This document shows positions 12,038 to 25,098 of a stretch of 64,000 nt of DNA, in pieces. Below the pieces are notes generated by a model. The model had not been told where the DNA came from. It did not search any database and was given only the letters and a program-made list of their open reading frames with translations. The position numbers and the translations under genes are program-made. Position 1 is the stretch's first letter. Every line of letters starts with the position of its first letter. This DNA is from Blattamonas nauphoetae (lineage: Eukaryota; Preaxostyla; Oxymonadida), in contig JARBJD010000308.1 in assembly GCA_033064195.1 (NCBI GenBank), forward strand, positions 1 to 64,000, read 5' to 3'.

Positions 12038-12753
12038 ATGATGCAAGAACTTCTTGTCTCGTTCGATTCTGTATCACAGTTCCCTCGAGAAGAGCTTGTT
12101 GTCTGTGACGAACACGCAGAACGAATTTCTCATTCTCGAAAACAAATCAGCATCAATTCTCTCATATTTCCATTGGTTGGTGCCAACGACATGGAACACA
12201 AACACACTCCCAACCAAGCTGACCACACTTCTCAGATGGTGGAAGCGGAGACTTGGGAAGACCAAGAGTCTCTCGACGAAGAAGACGCCTTCCGCGTGCG
12301 ATCTCGTTCCTCAAACCTTCCGAAATACCCAGCCCCGTGCAATCGAGAACGGAAACGAGCGGGAAAGCAAGGAGCGACGTTTTATGAAGAGAAGAAGCAA
12401 GAGGAAAGTCGCCTCCGTCTTCTGTTCGTTCTTGACGATGGGACTTTGGAGAAAGAGGCGATTGTGGAAGCACCTGTGACAGTCGCCCAACTCTGCAAAA
12501 GTGGAACGAAAGTGCTTGGAACACAGAAGCACGTGCGCCGAGTGTTTGATTCGAACAAAAACGAAGTCTGTCTTCTCCCTTCATTTGCTTTCATTCTTCC
12601 TTTTCTCATTTTTGGATGCTTTGCTCTGCCTTTCGTTCATTTCTCGCTGTTCTCTTTTGGTCACAGATCAAGAAAATCACAGAAACAACTTTTGCGTCGT
12701 CTCGCAAAATATTCTGCACATTTGGGAATGAATTGAGGACCACTCCTTTTTGA
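12038..12753 (+). CDS. doublecortin-like domain protein, two exons
   Basis: Exon 1 runs to about 12565. An intron with GTCTGT donor and TTGGTCACAG acceptor (12566-12666) precedes exon 2 (12667-12753, TGA stop). The N-terminal half is charged and probably disordered. The C-terminal 90 or so residues (RLRLLFVLDDGTLEKEA, HVRRVFDSNKNE, then IKKITETTF and IFCTFGNEL) follow the doublecortin/ubiquitin-like pattern of a strand, a G-x-VRR-V/L-F/Y turn and a final FGNEL-type motif. Doublecortin domains bind tubulin, so a cytoskeletal or axonemal role is likely in a flagellate; that is inference. The start is unsure: 12038 is the first ATG, and 12191 is another in-frame ATG. An extra intron ending in TTCTCAG near 12235 is possible. 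Confidence 0.5.
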
Positions 12754-13208
12754 GCTCATCCCTTTCGTTGAGCATGTTCCTTGCAGTTTTAGGAGTTTTA
12801 TTCTGTTTTCGAAGTGATTTTTGTGAGTTTGGGAATTTTGAGTCCCAAGCTCCACACTCTTCACAATATATGCTACTCTACGTTTCATTTTAACGGACGG
12901 CCAGTCAGAATTGAGAAACCTCATCTGGAATGACGATGTGATTGATTTTGGTGAAAAAAATGGAACGGCTCAGGTTCTCTGAAGATGCTCGAATTCGGTG
13001 GGTAAATATAATCATGGGCTGAGTCGAGCCAAGAAGATTCTTAATATGGTTCAAAGAACTCTTAAAATCATCTCAATTCCTCAGAACCACGTTGAATCGA
13101 CAGCACAATGGGTGTGATCACTAATCGGGAAGCCTGATGTGTTTTTTCTATTCAACTCCCGGCTATGATCGTTTCGATCAGTGTTATTTGGATGTGTCCA
13201 ATCAAACC
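12754..13208. other. intergenic, nothing recognised
   Basis: A/T-rich spacer between the doublecortin-like gene and the large helical-repeat gene. No repeat, RNA gene or domain was seen. Confidence 0.4.
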
Positions 13209-16200
13209 ATGTCGTTGTCTGTCCCAGCGATGGCGGACAACCCATTCGAAACACTTCAGAATCTCATCTTATCTTATCAATCACTTCATGATATTCCATC
13301 CGAAATGGATACCTTCCGTCTCCAATCGTTATTTGATCGTTTGTTTTGTTCTTTTCTCTCACCGACTTTCATGTTCAACAGGCCACATCAATCACGTCTC
13401 TCCTGAAGAACGATCTCAACTGTTCTCTGCTCTCGGATCGGCTTTTATTCCTCGAAGTCTCTCGGTCTGTGATATTTTGTGCTTGATTATCCTTTTTTAC
13501 AAACCGTTGTGTCGCAGAGTGGTTTCTTCATTCCTGTCCTCCGTCCCGATTTATCTGATGATGATCGGCATTCCTTGCTCCACTCATCCGGACTTATGGC
13601 CTCATTGCTCCGTCTCTCGCTGGACAACCCTTCCAATCTCGATGTTCTTCGCTTCCTGGGAAAATGTTCTTCGTTCTACCCGATTGTGATGGACGAGTCG
13701 CTTTCTGACCTGTTTATCACTTTTATTGACACTGTGTGTGTTCCCAACTGGTCTGTGGAAGACTCATCTCCCGATGACGAGCAAGAAATCTGCGCTCTTT
13801 CGCTTTTGATTCTTGGACGCGAGTCACTGACTTGTGCAGTGACGGGTCTTTCTTCACGAGTACTTGATTATCTCTTCTCTGCATTCCCGAACTCTTCTGA
13901 TGAAATCGCGACAGATCATTCATCAATCATTGTTCACAAGATCCTCTTCTCCAATCTATTGTTATTCCTCTCAAACACTCTTCAAATGAATGTGTGACTC
14001 ATTATCGTCTTTTTCATCTCATCAGGACCCGATTGAACGAATTGAAGACATCACAAACAAAATCCTCATTTCTCCCGATTATTCCCAAATCTGCCAGCTT
14101 CTCGGACACATTTCTCGGTTTCTTCGAAGTTTGTGTTCAAAAATCACACTTTTCTTGTGAATATTCTCCACTTCATTCGTCGTCTCATCATTCGCCCATT
14201 TTCTTCTCTCTCAGCTCAACCTGACCTGATCGCCAGATTTCTTGACACACAAATCCTAATTCAACTCCTTTCTGTCTTTTCTTCGCACAATCACGACATA
14301 CGCCATACATCTGCTGATCTTCTCGGTCCATTCACAAATCCGCCACCTCAACTTCTCGCCAACGCAATATCAGTCTGTCCAGAAAAGATTCATTTCTTCG
14401 TCGCGAGTATGTTATTGCAAGAACCATGCCAAACCTCCATCTCGATTCTGTTCCGACTGATCGAGAACGATCCTCGCTGTCTCCCTTTTCTCTCAAAGAA
14501 ATCACAGACACCAATCGAAACAAGAATTTTGGAATATGTCTGCCACACACTGCGTGTTCTCTCGGACAATCCAGACCAGCCTCGGTGTCTGAGCTTTGGT
14601 CGAGACACACCTGTTCTGAAAACCATTTTAGGCACACTATCAACGACAATCACTCAAGACCCTTTAAAACGAGATGAATCACCCAAATTCCGCTCATTCC
14701 TCGTTTTGTTGATTCTGTGCACAGCGAGCACCGACGATGACCTTTCGACAGAAGCCATCGCTCTTGCCTCCTCTCTCTTCCAACTGCCTGTCTCCCAAAC
14801 CGTCGCTTTTCTCCACCACACTCCTCCCATCACCTCTCTTCCACCTGACTGGCCCCTCGTCCAAGGCGAAGAAGAAAGAAAGACCAGAATCAGAGCAAAC
14901 TCGGTGGACGCTTATTCTGGCGACGTCATCAACCAAACTGTCAACCATCCTCCTCTCCTGCCGCCTGACACCGCTGCTGTTCTGACTGAAAGAACGTTGA
15001 ACTGCCTTCTTGGCTGTCTCGTGTCAGCCCTGCGTGCAGCTTCTCCTCCACACAGTCTTCCACAGACTCCATTCTACTCATCACTCACCCAACCATCAAA
15101 AGAAGAACGAGAGATGTGGAACAACCCCGCACACCCTTCCACACACTCATCGCTTCAATCTCTCGTCCAGCGTGTTCTTCCGTGTCTGTTTCATTATCAG
15201 GAAAGTTATAAACAGTGGGATCCTTGTAATCTCACCACCCTGGCTGTCTCACTCCATCTCTTCACACTCGTCAATATTCAGACTAAAGAGCGTATTCTCG
15301 CCTTTCTCTCGTCTCAGATGAGGAAATACATGTCTCAACCGTCAGACAATCGCTTCGACATCGCTCTGATTGTTTTGGAGATTGTTACAATCAATCTGTC
15401 CGCCATTTCGACGAATCTGGTCAGCTCAACAAACTCACTCGTTCGGCGGCTGGTCGGTCTCACCGGACCGAATGAAGACAGCCGTTGGTCTGATTTCACA
15501 GATTCACTCCGTCGAAGGATGGGAAGAGCAGAGGAAGACGAGAAGTGGCGTGTGTTTGTGCAGCTGTGTGTTGTGTCGGAAGATGTGGTGGATGAAGCGA
15601 TGGAGATGCTGGTTCTGGCAGAGACCAATCCCCACTTCCTCCTCACACTCACCACAGTCATTCCGCAATACCTAAATTGGACAGCGGAGACATCGAAGGT
15701 GATGGATGAGAGCACGCGAAGACTTGTTTGTCTGGCGGAGAAGACAGAAGATGTTGATCTGTTTGAAGCGATCTGGAGATGGCTGGAGAAGACACATGGA
15801 TCCACATCGAATGCGTATTGGAATCTTCTGACGACAGCGTTGGAGACAGACACAGAAATGGAAGAAGCGCTTTTGGGAGTGTTGGGGAGGATGGTAAAGA
15901 AGATCAGAAAAGGAGTGGGAGAAGGGGAGTTGGTTGGTGTGGATCGGAGGACAGTAGAAGTTATTGTGCCGTGTCTGCATGTGCTGGGAGTTCAGTTGGA
16001 GAGAAGAACACTCAACGCAGCACCATTTCTTCCTGACCTCGCCTCTCTCGCTCTCACCACCGACATCCCTCTCCTCAACGCGCTCATCGCCGTGTTTGCG
16101 ATCATCTCAAAAGCAACCGCTGCCTCTCCTTCCCCCTTCACGCTATCCACCATCACCATTCCATTCATCGCCCCATCCGACCCCCATCCTCAACCACGCT

Positions 16201-17018
16201 CCCTCCTCTTCGTCATCGCCTCCATCCTCCTCCACTCAGCCATTGGGTTCCCTCGCTCTGTCACCACCATTGAGTCTGATAGATTACTTCATGGGCTCAC
16301 ACCACACCCACTCGCGATTCCAATCATCGACGAGATCGTCAGCCAAGGCAATGATTTGATCGAGTTGTCTCTCACCCCGCCTCACCGTGTCTCTCTCCTC
16401 CCCTCACCGCTGACATGTGCCAACACCAATCAACCGACACTGAAAAGGATTATATCTTCTGTCTTCCGCTTTGTATCGTCAGAAAAGTACATCAAAACAC
16501 TCTCTGATCGGGTTTTCCCGCCATCCTTCTCTCGCTTCCTCGTCTTCTCTCTTCGTCAAGAGGCAGTGGAAGATGTGTTATCTCAATTTTCCATCTTAGC
16601 TCTCGACATCTTCAACTTTGATATGGAACGCATCACATCCAAACGCCCTTCCTGTCAACTTCTCCAAACCATCTCGCTCATCTTCACCCGCTCCGAACAC
16701 TCCATCAGTGCTTCATTCGATGCTTTGTGTCTTCTGATCCACAAATATCGCAATCCCTTTCCCGCCGACCTCCATCCGACCTTTGTTGCGTTCAGAGAGG
16801 AGGGACTGGAGAACTTGATTGAGAAGACCGACGATGAGATGCTTTGGTATTTCTTGAACCATTTTGGAGCGAACTGTCCCTCTCACGTCTGCTTCACTCC
16901 TCACACAGTCCCGCGCCGTCTGATCTACATGGAGCATCTTGACGAGGAGGAACTCATCCATCGGCTGATCAAGTTTGAGAGGGAAGAGTGCGATCCTGGG
17001 TTTGATTGCTTCTGTTGA
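13209..17018 (+). CDS. large helical-repeat protein, five exons, unrecognised
   Basis: Spliced model read by eye: exon 1 from ATG 13209 to about 13337; exon 2 13381-13463; exon 3 13516 to about 13992; exon 4 about 14027-14130; exon 5 about 14216-17018. Introns are 33-85 nt with GT...AG ends and keep one frame (joins give FDR-HINHVSPEE, PRSLS-SGFFIP, FLRT-QPDLIARF). The product is about 1,190 residues. It is mainly amphipathic helices with regular Leu spacing and short Pro/Ser-rich loops, which suggests a HEAT/ARM-type scaffold. There is no signal peptide or clear membrane span. I recognise no named family. A second frame beyond 17018 (to 17160) may be an alternative end. It is followed 250 bp downstream by the Ca2+ pump on the same strand. 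Confidence 0.65.
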
Positions 17019-17267
17019 TGAACCCATCGTCAAGATGCTTGCTATGTGGATATTGGGGAGGACACCGAATGTGAGGCATCTCTTCGTCGATTTGTCATTC
17101 AACGATAATTCAGAGTTCAGTTTGAAATTTAGGAAATCGTCATGTCATCTTCCATCTTGAATAAGTGGTGATCATACCCATTACTGCATTGAATTTGGAC
17201 AAAACAAGCTGTTTCTTTTTAGGGAGAGATCTTTCCTATAATTTTCTTTTTTTCTCAACTACCAAAA

Positions 17268-20200
17268 ATGACCGAGTCATGGCTGACACTGGAAAAACTC
17301 ACTGGACTCTTTGAAACACGCGAAATCTCACGGCTGAATGAATTAGGAGGGATAGAAGGAGTGATGCAATCTCTCCACACCTCGAAAGAAGGGTTAGACC
17401 AGGAAAATCCAGAGCGTGAAAAACGCCATGAATTGTTTGAATCATTCTAATTTGTATCAAACATTTTTTCGATTTCTTTTCAATTTGTACACTTATTTTT
17501 TCAGATATGGCGTGAATGAACTTGCCAAGCCAAAAACAAAAGGGTTCTTCCGACTCTGGCTCGAAGCATTTAACGACACCACTCTTATCATACTTATGGT
17601 GCTCGCTGTCATTTCACTCATCATTGCTCTTGCCGTGGAGAAAGGGAAAAACCTTTCATGGCTTGACGGGGCCGCTATTCTTCTAACAGTTCTTGTTGTG
17701 ACACGTTTGTGGAATTATTCTCGATTTTTTCACATTATCCGTTTTCTTTTAACTTTTCTTGTTCATCTTGACGATATTCTGCTTCTTTAGTCGTCTCTGC
17801 AATCAACACGTTCTCTCAAGAACGCCAATTCCAGAAACTGAATGAACGACAAAAAGACCGACAAATTATTGTCATTCGCAATGCAGAGCCTACCCCCATC
17901 TCTATTTTCGATCTCTTAGTGTGTTTCGTCGCCTCAGATCATTGTCACGTCTCCGATAGGTTGGTGATATTTTTTCAATTACTACAGGGGATGTTCTTCC
18001 TGCGGATGGTCTATGCATCGAATCGAACAATATCAGTTGCGATGAAGCTGCAATGACTGGAGAATCGGAACTCATCAAGAAGAATCCCGAATCACGCCCC
18101 TTCTGTCTGTGTGGCTGCAAGGTGCAGACAGGGTTTGGGAAGATGCTTGTGACAAGTGTTGGGATGAACACCCAATTTGGAATCCTTAAACAAGCTGTCC
18201 TCACAGCTGCGCAGGAGCGAAGTCTCACCCCGCTCCAAGAAAAGTTGGATGGTCTTTCCGGCAGTCTGTCCCCCCATTATTGTCAATTATTTGTTTTTCT
18301 CTCTCGGTCATGGTAGATATCGGTAAAGTGGGTTTTGTTGCGGCCGGACTTACTCTACTTTTGCTCATCATTTTCTGGCTCATACCCGGTATTCAACATC
18401 CAGCCTCCTTCAAAACAGGAGAATACTGGCTTCTCCTCGTTGACTATTTTATTATTGCAGTATCTATTATTGTTATGGCCGTGCCAGAAGGACTCCCGCT
18501 CGCTGTGACCATCGCCCTCGCTTATTCGATGAAGAAGATGCTCAAAGATAACAACTTGGTGCGCGTGCTGTCTTCCTGCGAGACGATGGGAGGGGCAACC
18601 ACAATTTGCTCGGACAAGACAGGAACACTCACTCAGAATAAAATGAAAGTTGACGCTGGGTTTTTCAATGGCTCGCTCATCCAGAATCTCAACCAGCAAC
18701 AAGTTGCCGAAAACACACACATTGACGATGAATATGCTGCTCTCCTGTTGGAGTCCATATCCCTCAACTCCTCCAGCGACATCCGACACAACCACGAAAC
18801 GAACCAAAAAGATTATATTGGCAACGTCACAGAATGTGCTCTCCTTCTCTTCACGGAAGACTTCATCCCGAAGGAGCATTATACGTCGGTCAGACAGCGG
18901 TTGCATTCTCTCGTCGTGAATACTTACCCATTCTCGTCCGACCGAAAACGGATGACAGTTGTGCGAGAATTGGAAGAAAAAGAAGCTACCAACGGGAACA
19001 AATATCGAGTATACACGAAAGGTGCGTCGGAGATTGTGTCTGGTCTCTGCACCACGATGATCGTCAACGGCGAAACCAAGCCCATCACAGATGCTGACAG
19101 GGAAATGCTCAACAACACAATTTACGAAATGGCGTCGAAAGGATTGCGGACAATCGCGCTGGCATATCGCGACGTGGCTGCTCCGGCCTCAGCACACCAA
19201 AGCACGTACTTGTCAAACAAAGACGCTTTCTCCGAGCCGAACAACTCATCCAGCCAAGACCTCCCTCGCAAGCTGACCGATCCCCTCACACCCAACCCAC
19301 AGCCAGAGATGGAGATGGAAGAGGTCGAGCTCGACGGGAACGATCAACCCATCGGCAGTCACGTCGAACCGACGCCGATGAAGGTCGTCGACGAAGCCCC
19401 TCCCCCTCCGACAGCTTCAGGCCCATCCCCGTTTTCTGAAGACGCCCCGCCTGAAGAGGACATGGTGCTGGTTGGGATCACCGGAATCAAGGATCCTCTG
19501 CGCGTGGAAGTGCCGTCCGCGATTGAGGATTGCAACCACGCACACATTGTGGTGCGGATGGTGACTGGAGACAACATTGTGACAGCCATGCACATCGCTG
19601 AGGAGTGCGGGATTTATGATCCGAAGTTTGGGATTGCGATGGAAGGTCCACTCTTCAGACAGCTGGCAGAGGAGGACAGAGCACGCATCCTGCCCAAACT
19701 CCAAGTCCTCGCTCGTTCTTCTCCGATCGACAAGCAGATTCTGGTTGATGGACTTCAGAAACTGGGTCACGTGGTTGCGGTGACAGGCGATGGAACAAAC
19801 GATGCTCCCGCTCTCTCCAAAGCTGATGTTGGGTTCGCAATGGGAATCACTGGCACAGAAGTTGCAAAAGACGCTGCAGCCATCATCATCACTGACGACA
19901 ACTTCGCGTCGATTGTGAAGGCAGTGATGTGGGGACGGAATGTGTACGATTCGATTCGGAAGTTCGTTCAGTTCCAGCTGACCATCAACGTTTCTGCGAT
20001 CGTCATCGCTGTCATCGGTGCTGTCTTTGCCATCACTCCTCTCACCGCCGTGCAGATGCTGTGGGTGAACATCATCATGGACACCCTGGCCGCTCTCGCC
20101 CTCGCCACCGAACAGCCCACTCGCGAGCTCCTTCTTCGGAAACCGTACGGAAAGACAGACAGCATCATCTGCGGGTCGATGTGGAGGAACATCATCATCG

Positions 20201-21316
20201 GAGCTATCTACGAAGTGATTGTGATTGTCATCATTCTGTTCTTGTGGGGCGAGACAGTACCGATGAAGCACACGCCGTCTGACCCCGCCTTCAACCGGAT
20301 CAAGGACTGCCCTCTGCTGACGGACAACACGCGAGATGAGATCAGCTGCTCGGAGCTGATGTTCAAAGACGGGATATGCAGGAAGTTCTTGATGGAGCCG
20401 AATGTGCCCGTCTTCTCCACGCGCCACTTGACACTCATCTTTAACGTATTTATTTGGATGCAGGGTGTGTCTCATTTTGGTTGGTTTCTTCGTCACTTTC
20501 ATTCTGCATTCCTCATTCTCAAATCTCTCAAATCTTATTTGCGCATCGTCTTTCTTCATCCTCTCTTCTTTCCTTCCCTCTTCTCTCCCACCCGCTCGCA
20601 GTGTTCAATTGGATCGCCTCTCGCAAGTGCTACAACGAAAACAACTTCTTCTCGGGTCTCTTCACCAACTACATGTTCATCATCATTTGGCTCGTCGTCG
20701 TCGTGCTGCAGGTGTGCATCATGCTCATCCCGGGCCTCCGCGACGCCTTCAATGTTGTCCCCATCACTGGCTGGATGTGGCTGTACTCAATCGCCTTCGG
20801 TGTCGCCATCCTTCCTGTCCAGTTCGTCTTCAGACTTATCAAGGTCTGCTCCCACTCTCGCTCGTCCTTCTCCTTCCTCATTTCACACTTTTTCACTCTC
20901 CTTCTTTCTTGCTCTCCTGCTTCACCTTCTTCACTATTCACTGTTCTCCCTCTCTCCTCATCCTCCTCCCATCTCCTCCCTCCCTCTTTCCTCCTCAGGC
21001 TCCTGACCCCTTCCACGGCAATGTGGACATCGAAGACGACGCCTCTGTCCCCGCCGGAGTGTATCTGCACGGCAAGCCACTCCCCGAAGGCGCCCAGCTG
21101 AACATTGTCTCGCCAATCGAAACTCCACGAGCTCCAGTTGAGGATCACAAGAAACTGGAGCTGCTGCCGGTTGATCCGAATGGGAACAAGCCGAGCAATT
21201 GGAAGACAGTGAAACTGACAGTGACGACAGCTGCGAAATGGAAGGGATTCCGAGGACCGCTGATCCGACCACGCGAGCAGGTGGTGGAGGAGAATTTCTT
21301 GAAGACCACAAACTGA
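17268..21316 (+). CDS. plasma-membrane-type Ca2+-transporting P-type ATPase (P2B), seven exons
   Basis: It pumps Ca2+ out of the cytosol using ATP. Exons: 17268-17434, 17505-17704, 17791-17918, 17960-18263, 18317-20464, 20602-20843, 20999-21316. They total 3,507 nt (1,168 residues) with every join in frame. Visible landmarks: YGVNEL near the N-terminus, GDVLPADG and DEAAMTGES in the actuator domain, PEGLPLAVT in M4, the phosphorylated Asp in CSDKTGTLTQNK (about residue 365), KGASE in the nucleotide domain, TGDGTNDAPAL hinge (about 756), and MLWVNIIMDTLAALALATE in M6. This combination fits PMCA rather than SERCA. An acidic, Pro-rich insert of about 90 residues lies in the nucleotide domain (19190-19460). 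The C-tail after M10 is about 110 residues, and I see no obvious calmodulin helix in it. Confidence 0.95.
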
Positions 21317-21717
21317 GCACGCGAAGGACTCTTTAACTCATTTTTTGAACTACATAGTCTTCTCACCATGCTTTTCATTGCTTTCAATGGGGTATTCCAA
21401 CTTCACGTACCATCTTCTTTGCTTTTTTCAGAAATATCAAGAAACCGACAAGAATTTGAAAAGAGGAGAAAACGAAATTCATCCCAAATTGTGTCCAGTG
21501 CCTTGTTTTCTCACAAATGCTTGCTTCAATTCTCCCCAAAACGTGATTTCAATCGGTTTGTCTCTGTTGTAGATATCGATCACAAACACGAGAGGGACCG
21601 GAATGTTGATGAAGTGATGTTGCTGCTGGACACCGTCGATGAAGAAGTGGAGTGTCCTCTTCCCAAGATCAGCTTCAGCAGACCACTCCTGCCCTTTCTG
21701 TTGAGGTGTGTTCTGAC

Positions 21718-24700
21718 GGGTAGGTCTAGACTCAGATCTAGAAAAGTCTAGACGCAGATCTGCAGATCGGTCTAGGCGCAGATCTGAAAGTCTACACGCA
21801 GATCTGTCATTTTCTCGTTCATTTCAACTAAACCACTTTTTTAATCAATGAATTCGATGTAAAATGTGAAGTTTGTGTCGATACTTTCTCTTTTTAGGGA
21901 GTATAAGTGGGATTTGACTCTTGAGTTGATCTCACCCACGGAGGAGAGAAAAATCGTTCAATGAGCTTTTGAAGAGCTTCTTCGTCATGTAAACAGTGAT
22001 GATCTCACTCATCGTTTGATTTTTCTCTCTTTCTCAATTTATATATCATTCGCTTTCCTCAGTTTGTTTTGTCTCACGATCACGGTCGTGATTGCAGTTC
22101 CAAATGAATTAGAAGCTCGCACACGGGTCACCGTTTCCCTGCTCACTCCATGTTTGTTGATTTTCTCTTTCACTCCAGTTTATCTCTTGACGATCTTCAT
22201 GCGTGAATTCCAATCTTCTACAGACGAAAATAGAGCTCTAAAGGGACCACAGGTTGAATCCGAGTTCTCTCCCCTTCTGCGGCATCTATAGCTGACTCCA
22301 ATTAGTTTCAACCAACAGCACAGCTCGACAAAACCGAACCGCACAATATTCAGTCGATTGGGAAGCTTGATTTGGAATGGAATACATCAATGGTCTGCCA
22401 ACACCTTTTCTATGCATTTTGCAACTGTTTTCCTTTGTTTTAGACTCGGCTCACTTGATACATTGTGAATAAAATGCACGGGAATCCATACGGAAGCGAC
22501 ACAGTTCTCCTCAATATTCCAACAGAGTTTGTCGCAATTTTGCTTAATATTCCCTTTCTAGACGTACTGATGATACCTTCCCAGGGCTATCACTCTTCCA
22601 TGCCTTGTTCCTGTTCTCACGAGTCTTACGAGTTCTCGGCAACCTGAACCAAATATCTAAGCCCGATGTGCATTATCTAGCAATCTGTGCCCTTACAGAA
22701 ATTGTGACTCTGATCAACAACACAGAATATACACTGGATTCAAAAGAGAAATGGCAGCAAATCACAAAAGTCAAGCCGTCGGTTGATCCCAACCGAATCC
22801 TTGACATTGCTGGAGCTTGGCTGGCTGAATGCTGTGTTACCGACAAGCCCGTATGGTTTTTTAGATCTATACTTGCTTATTCCAGGGTTTCGAAGGTGGA
22901 CGCGCCGAAGCTATCAAATGCTACTTCATACATTTCTCATCATTGTCAGTGACCACATTTTCGTCTACATACCTCGGCGCGTTCACAGCTGTTCTTTGCA
23001 TTTGTCTTTAATCGCTGAGATCCCTCGTATGAACCCCTTCCCGAATGATGTTCCCGGAACACGGGCACTGTCATCGCTGATCTTTCCTTTCCTCAAGTTT
23101 GTCCTCTCAGAGGTCTGCAAGCCCCTCCCCTCATTCCCCAGCCCCATCCCAACGCGGCCATCCGACGAGACGCGCTGACCATCCTCACCTCGCTCTATCC
23201 GTTCCGAAACAACTTTGGCGACCTGGCCAACCCTTCCTTCCCCGATGCCGTGTACACCGACGTTCCCGTTCCCCTCCAGCGACAGGTCGAGCACGAAGAC
23301 AACAAGCGCTTCCACATTCCCATTCCGGAGTTCTTCTTGGATTGGGACAGCTGCGCCAACAATCCGTCGAAGGCAGAGGAACAGCCAGAAGCGGTGAAAG
23401 AATTCAAGGCACACTACACTTTTGTATCCCCTTTCCTCTCTCACTCTCTGCAGGAAGCCCATCCGCACAATTTCCGCGACTTGTCCTCAGCCATTTTCTT
23501 GCTCCTGATGACACTTCTGAAGAACGGCGAAGAGCCTGACTTCAGTTGCTTCTCTCGACTGATGTGGACACTCACCAATGTCATCCACCACGAAACCAGC
23601 AACGCCCAGGAGCTCGACGCAAGACCTTCAGACCCGTTCGCACAGCACCATCCAAGCCATCTTCAACTATTTCCAGAGTCTGTGCATCATGACCATGGTC
23701 GGCGGAGACAATCGATCGTCTGATGGATCGAACGATCCCGAGATTCTCGACTCGGATCGGCACATTGTCTGCCTCGACAGCGTCCACACCGTCGGATGTC
23801 TGCTCAACTTCCTCTCCACGCGTCATCACACAATCTTCTTCGACTGCATCTCCAGCCTCATCGCAACAACTCAATCGATTGTAATCTCCACACAACGTCA
23901 GATCTCGTTCGGAAGCAGCAAAGCGGACGAAGAAGCTGTGTCGTACTCCCTCCTTGTTTTGACAGATCTCTGTTGTTATTGTGCAGAGACCCTTCTTGAC
24001 CCTGCACACAGTTCCCTCCACGAATCACTCTTCGTCCTCATTCAACTCTGCCTCCAATCTCAAAGCCACTCACCACACACCCTGCCCGACTCCCCTCAAG
24101 TTCACTCCGCTCTCCACCTCGGATGCACTCTCCTCAGAAAAAAAGGCATGTCCCCCCTCCCACACGACACAATATCCTCCTCACATGCCCATCTGGACTT
24201 CTACACGCAGAAGTCTGTGACTGAGTGGACCGCGCAGGCGGAGAAGGTTCGATTTCAGACGAAACATCATCGCCACTCCCGTTCTTCGCAGGTTGCGCTC
24301 ATTCTGATCCTCCGAATCACTTTGGACCGCCGACAGTCTCCAGCTTCTTCCTCCAGAACAACGACTCTCTGAGAATGACGTTGGAGTCGCCTCCCGATCC
24401 CTCGTCGGAAGACGTGGAAGCTGCCCAAGTTCCTTTCACTCGTCTTTTCGTCAGTGCTCCTCTCGCAGACAGTGCTTGGGAGTGTCATGTGCTGGAGAAA
24501 GACCGACAGAACTGGGAATTGTTCAATTCGGAAGACGACGACCCGCTGTGCATCATGCTGAGGAAGCATCTTGGAGAGGACCAGACCGTCTTCAGCATTC
24601 CCACCGAAGTTGTGATCGACGACCAGCTTCCTCTCTTCCGCACGTCGTGGTCTGACACACCCACAGTGATTCCACGAGACGCCGTTTATGCCTCGTCGAC

Positions 24701-25098
24701 ACAACCAGCAGTCACGTCAACTCGTCTCTCAGCTGGGCCTTGTCAACACAGCGTCAGCTGCAGACACATCCATCCACTTCCTTCAATTCTTCCTCACCAC
24801 ATTTCGTCACAAAACCATGTCGTCTCGAGCAGTTCTTCGTTGTGTCGTTGATTAGACTTGATCAACCCAGGATCCTTTGGTCAGATCCCAACATTGAATG
24901 GAATAATGTAGTGAAGTGGTTTCAAAAGCCAAAAAACATGATGTGATGTCTGTATATAGGTTGTAGAAGAATAAAATGTGATAATAAGTCGAAAATACAG
25001 GGATAATGACAGATCTGCCTGTAGACCAAGAGATCTGCGCCTAGACCGATCTGCAGATCTGCGTCTAGACTTTTTCGGATCTGAGTCTAGACCTACCC
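21718..25098. mobile_element. element D: Mutator-like TIR element with 9-bp target duplication and host-like cargo
   Basis: 3,381 bp bounded by TIRs starting GGGTAGGTCTAGACTCAGAT. The left TIR (21718-21810) and right TIR (25006-25098) are about 93 bp and differ at only a few positions. Both are built from repeated CAGATCTG and GTCTAGAC words. Directly flanking are identical 9-bp copies of TGTTCTGAC (21709-21717 and 25099-25107). One copy removed restores the SPRY-like exon frame exactly, so insertion boundaries are certain. The 9-bp duplication and GGG start suggest the Mutator superfamily (inference). I recognise no transposase; the interior is filled by a gene-like cargo on the + strand. 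Non-autonomous, Pack-MULE-like. Confidence 0.9.
22465..24860 (+). CDS. cargo gene of element D, possible RalGAP-type helical-repeat fragment
   Basis: Several exons on the + strand with GT...AG joins. Examples are LSLFHALFLFSRVLRVLG from about 22590, an intron at about 22850-22885 before GFEGGRAEAIKCY, and a long helical stretch 23160-24370. A last exon to about 24851 contains RLFVSAPLADSAWECHVLEKD and, in an alternative frame, RQLVSQLGLVNTAS. That last segment resembles the region just before the GAP domain of RalGAP/tuberin-type proteins, but no GAP domain is present before the right TIR. Frame changes between 23600 and 24400 could be introns or decay. An extra hydrophobic frame at 22016-22291 is unrecognised. 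Captured host sequence is the likeliest reading; the family call is tentative. Confidence 0.45.

Noticed and set aside
19417-20559. 380-residue antisense frame opposite the Ca2+ pump
   Set aside because: Exact antisense of conserved ATPase motifs, with His/Arg-rich composition; no independent coding signal.
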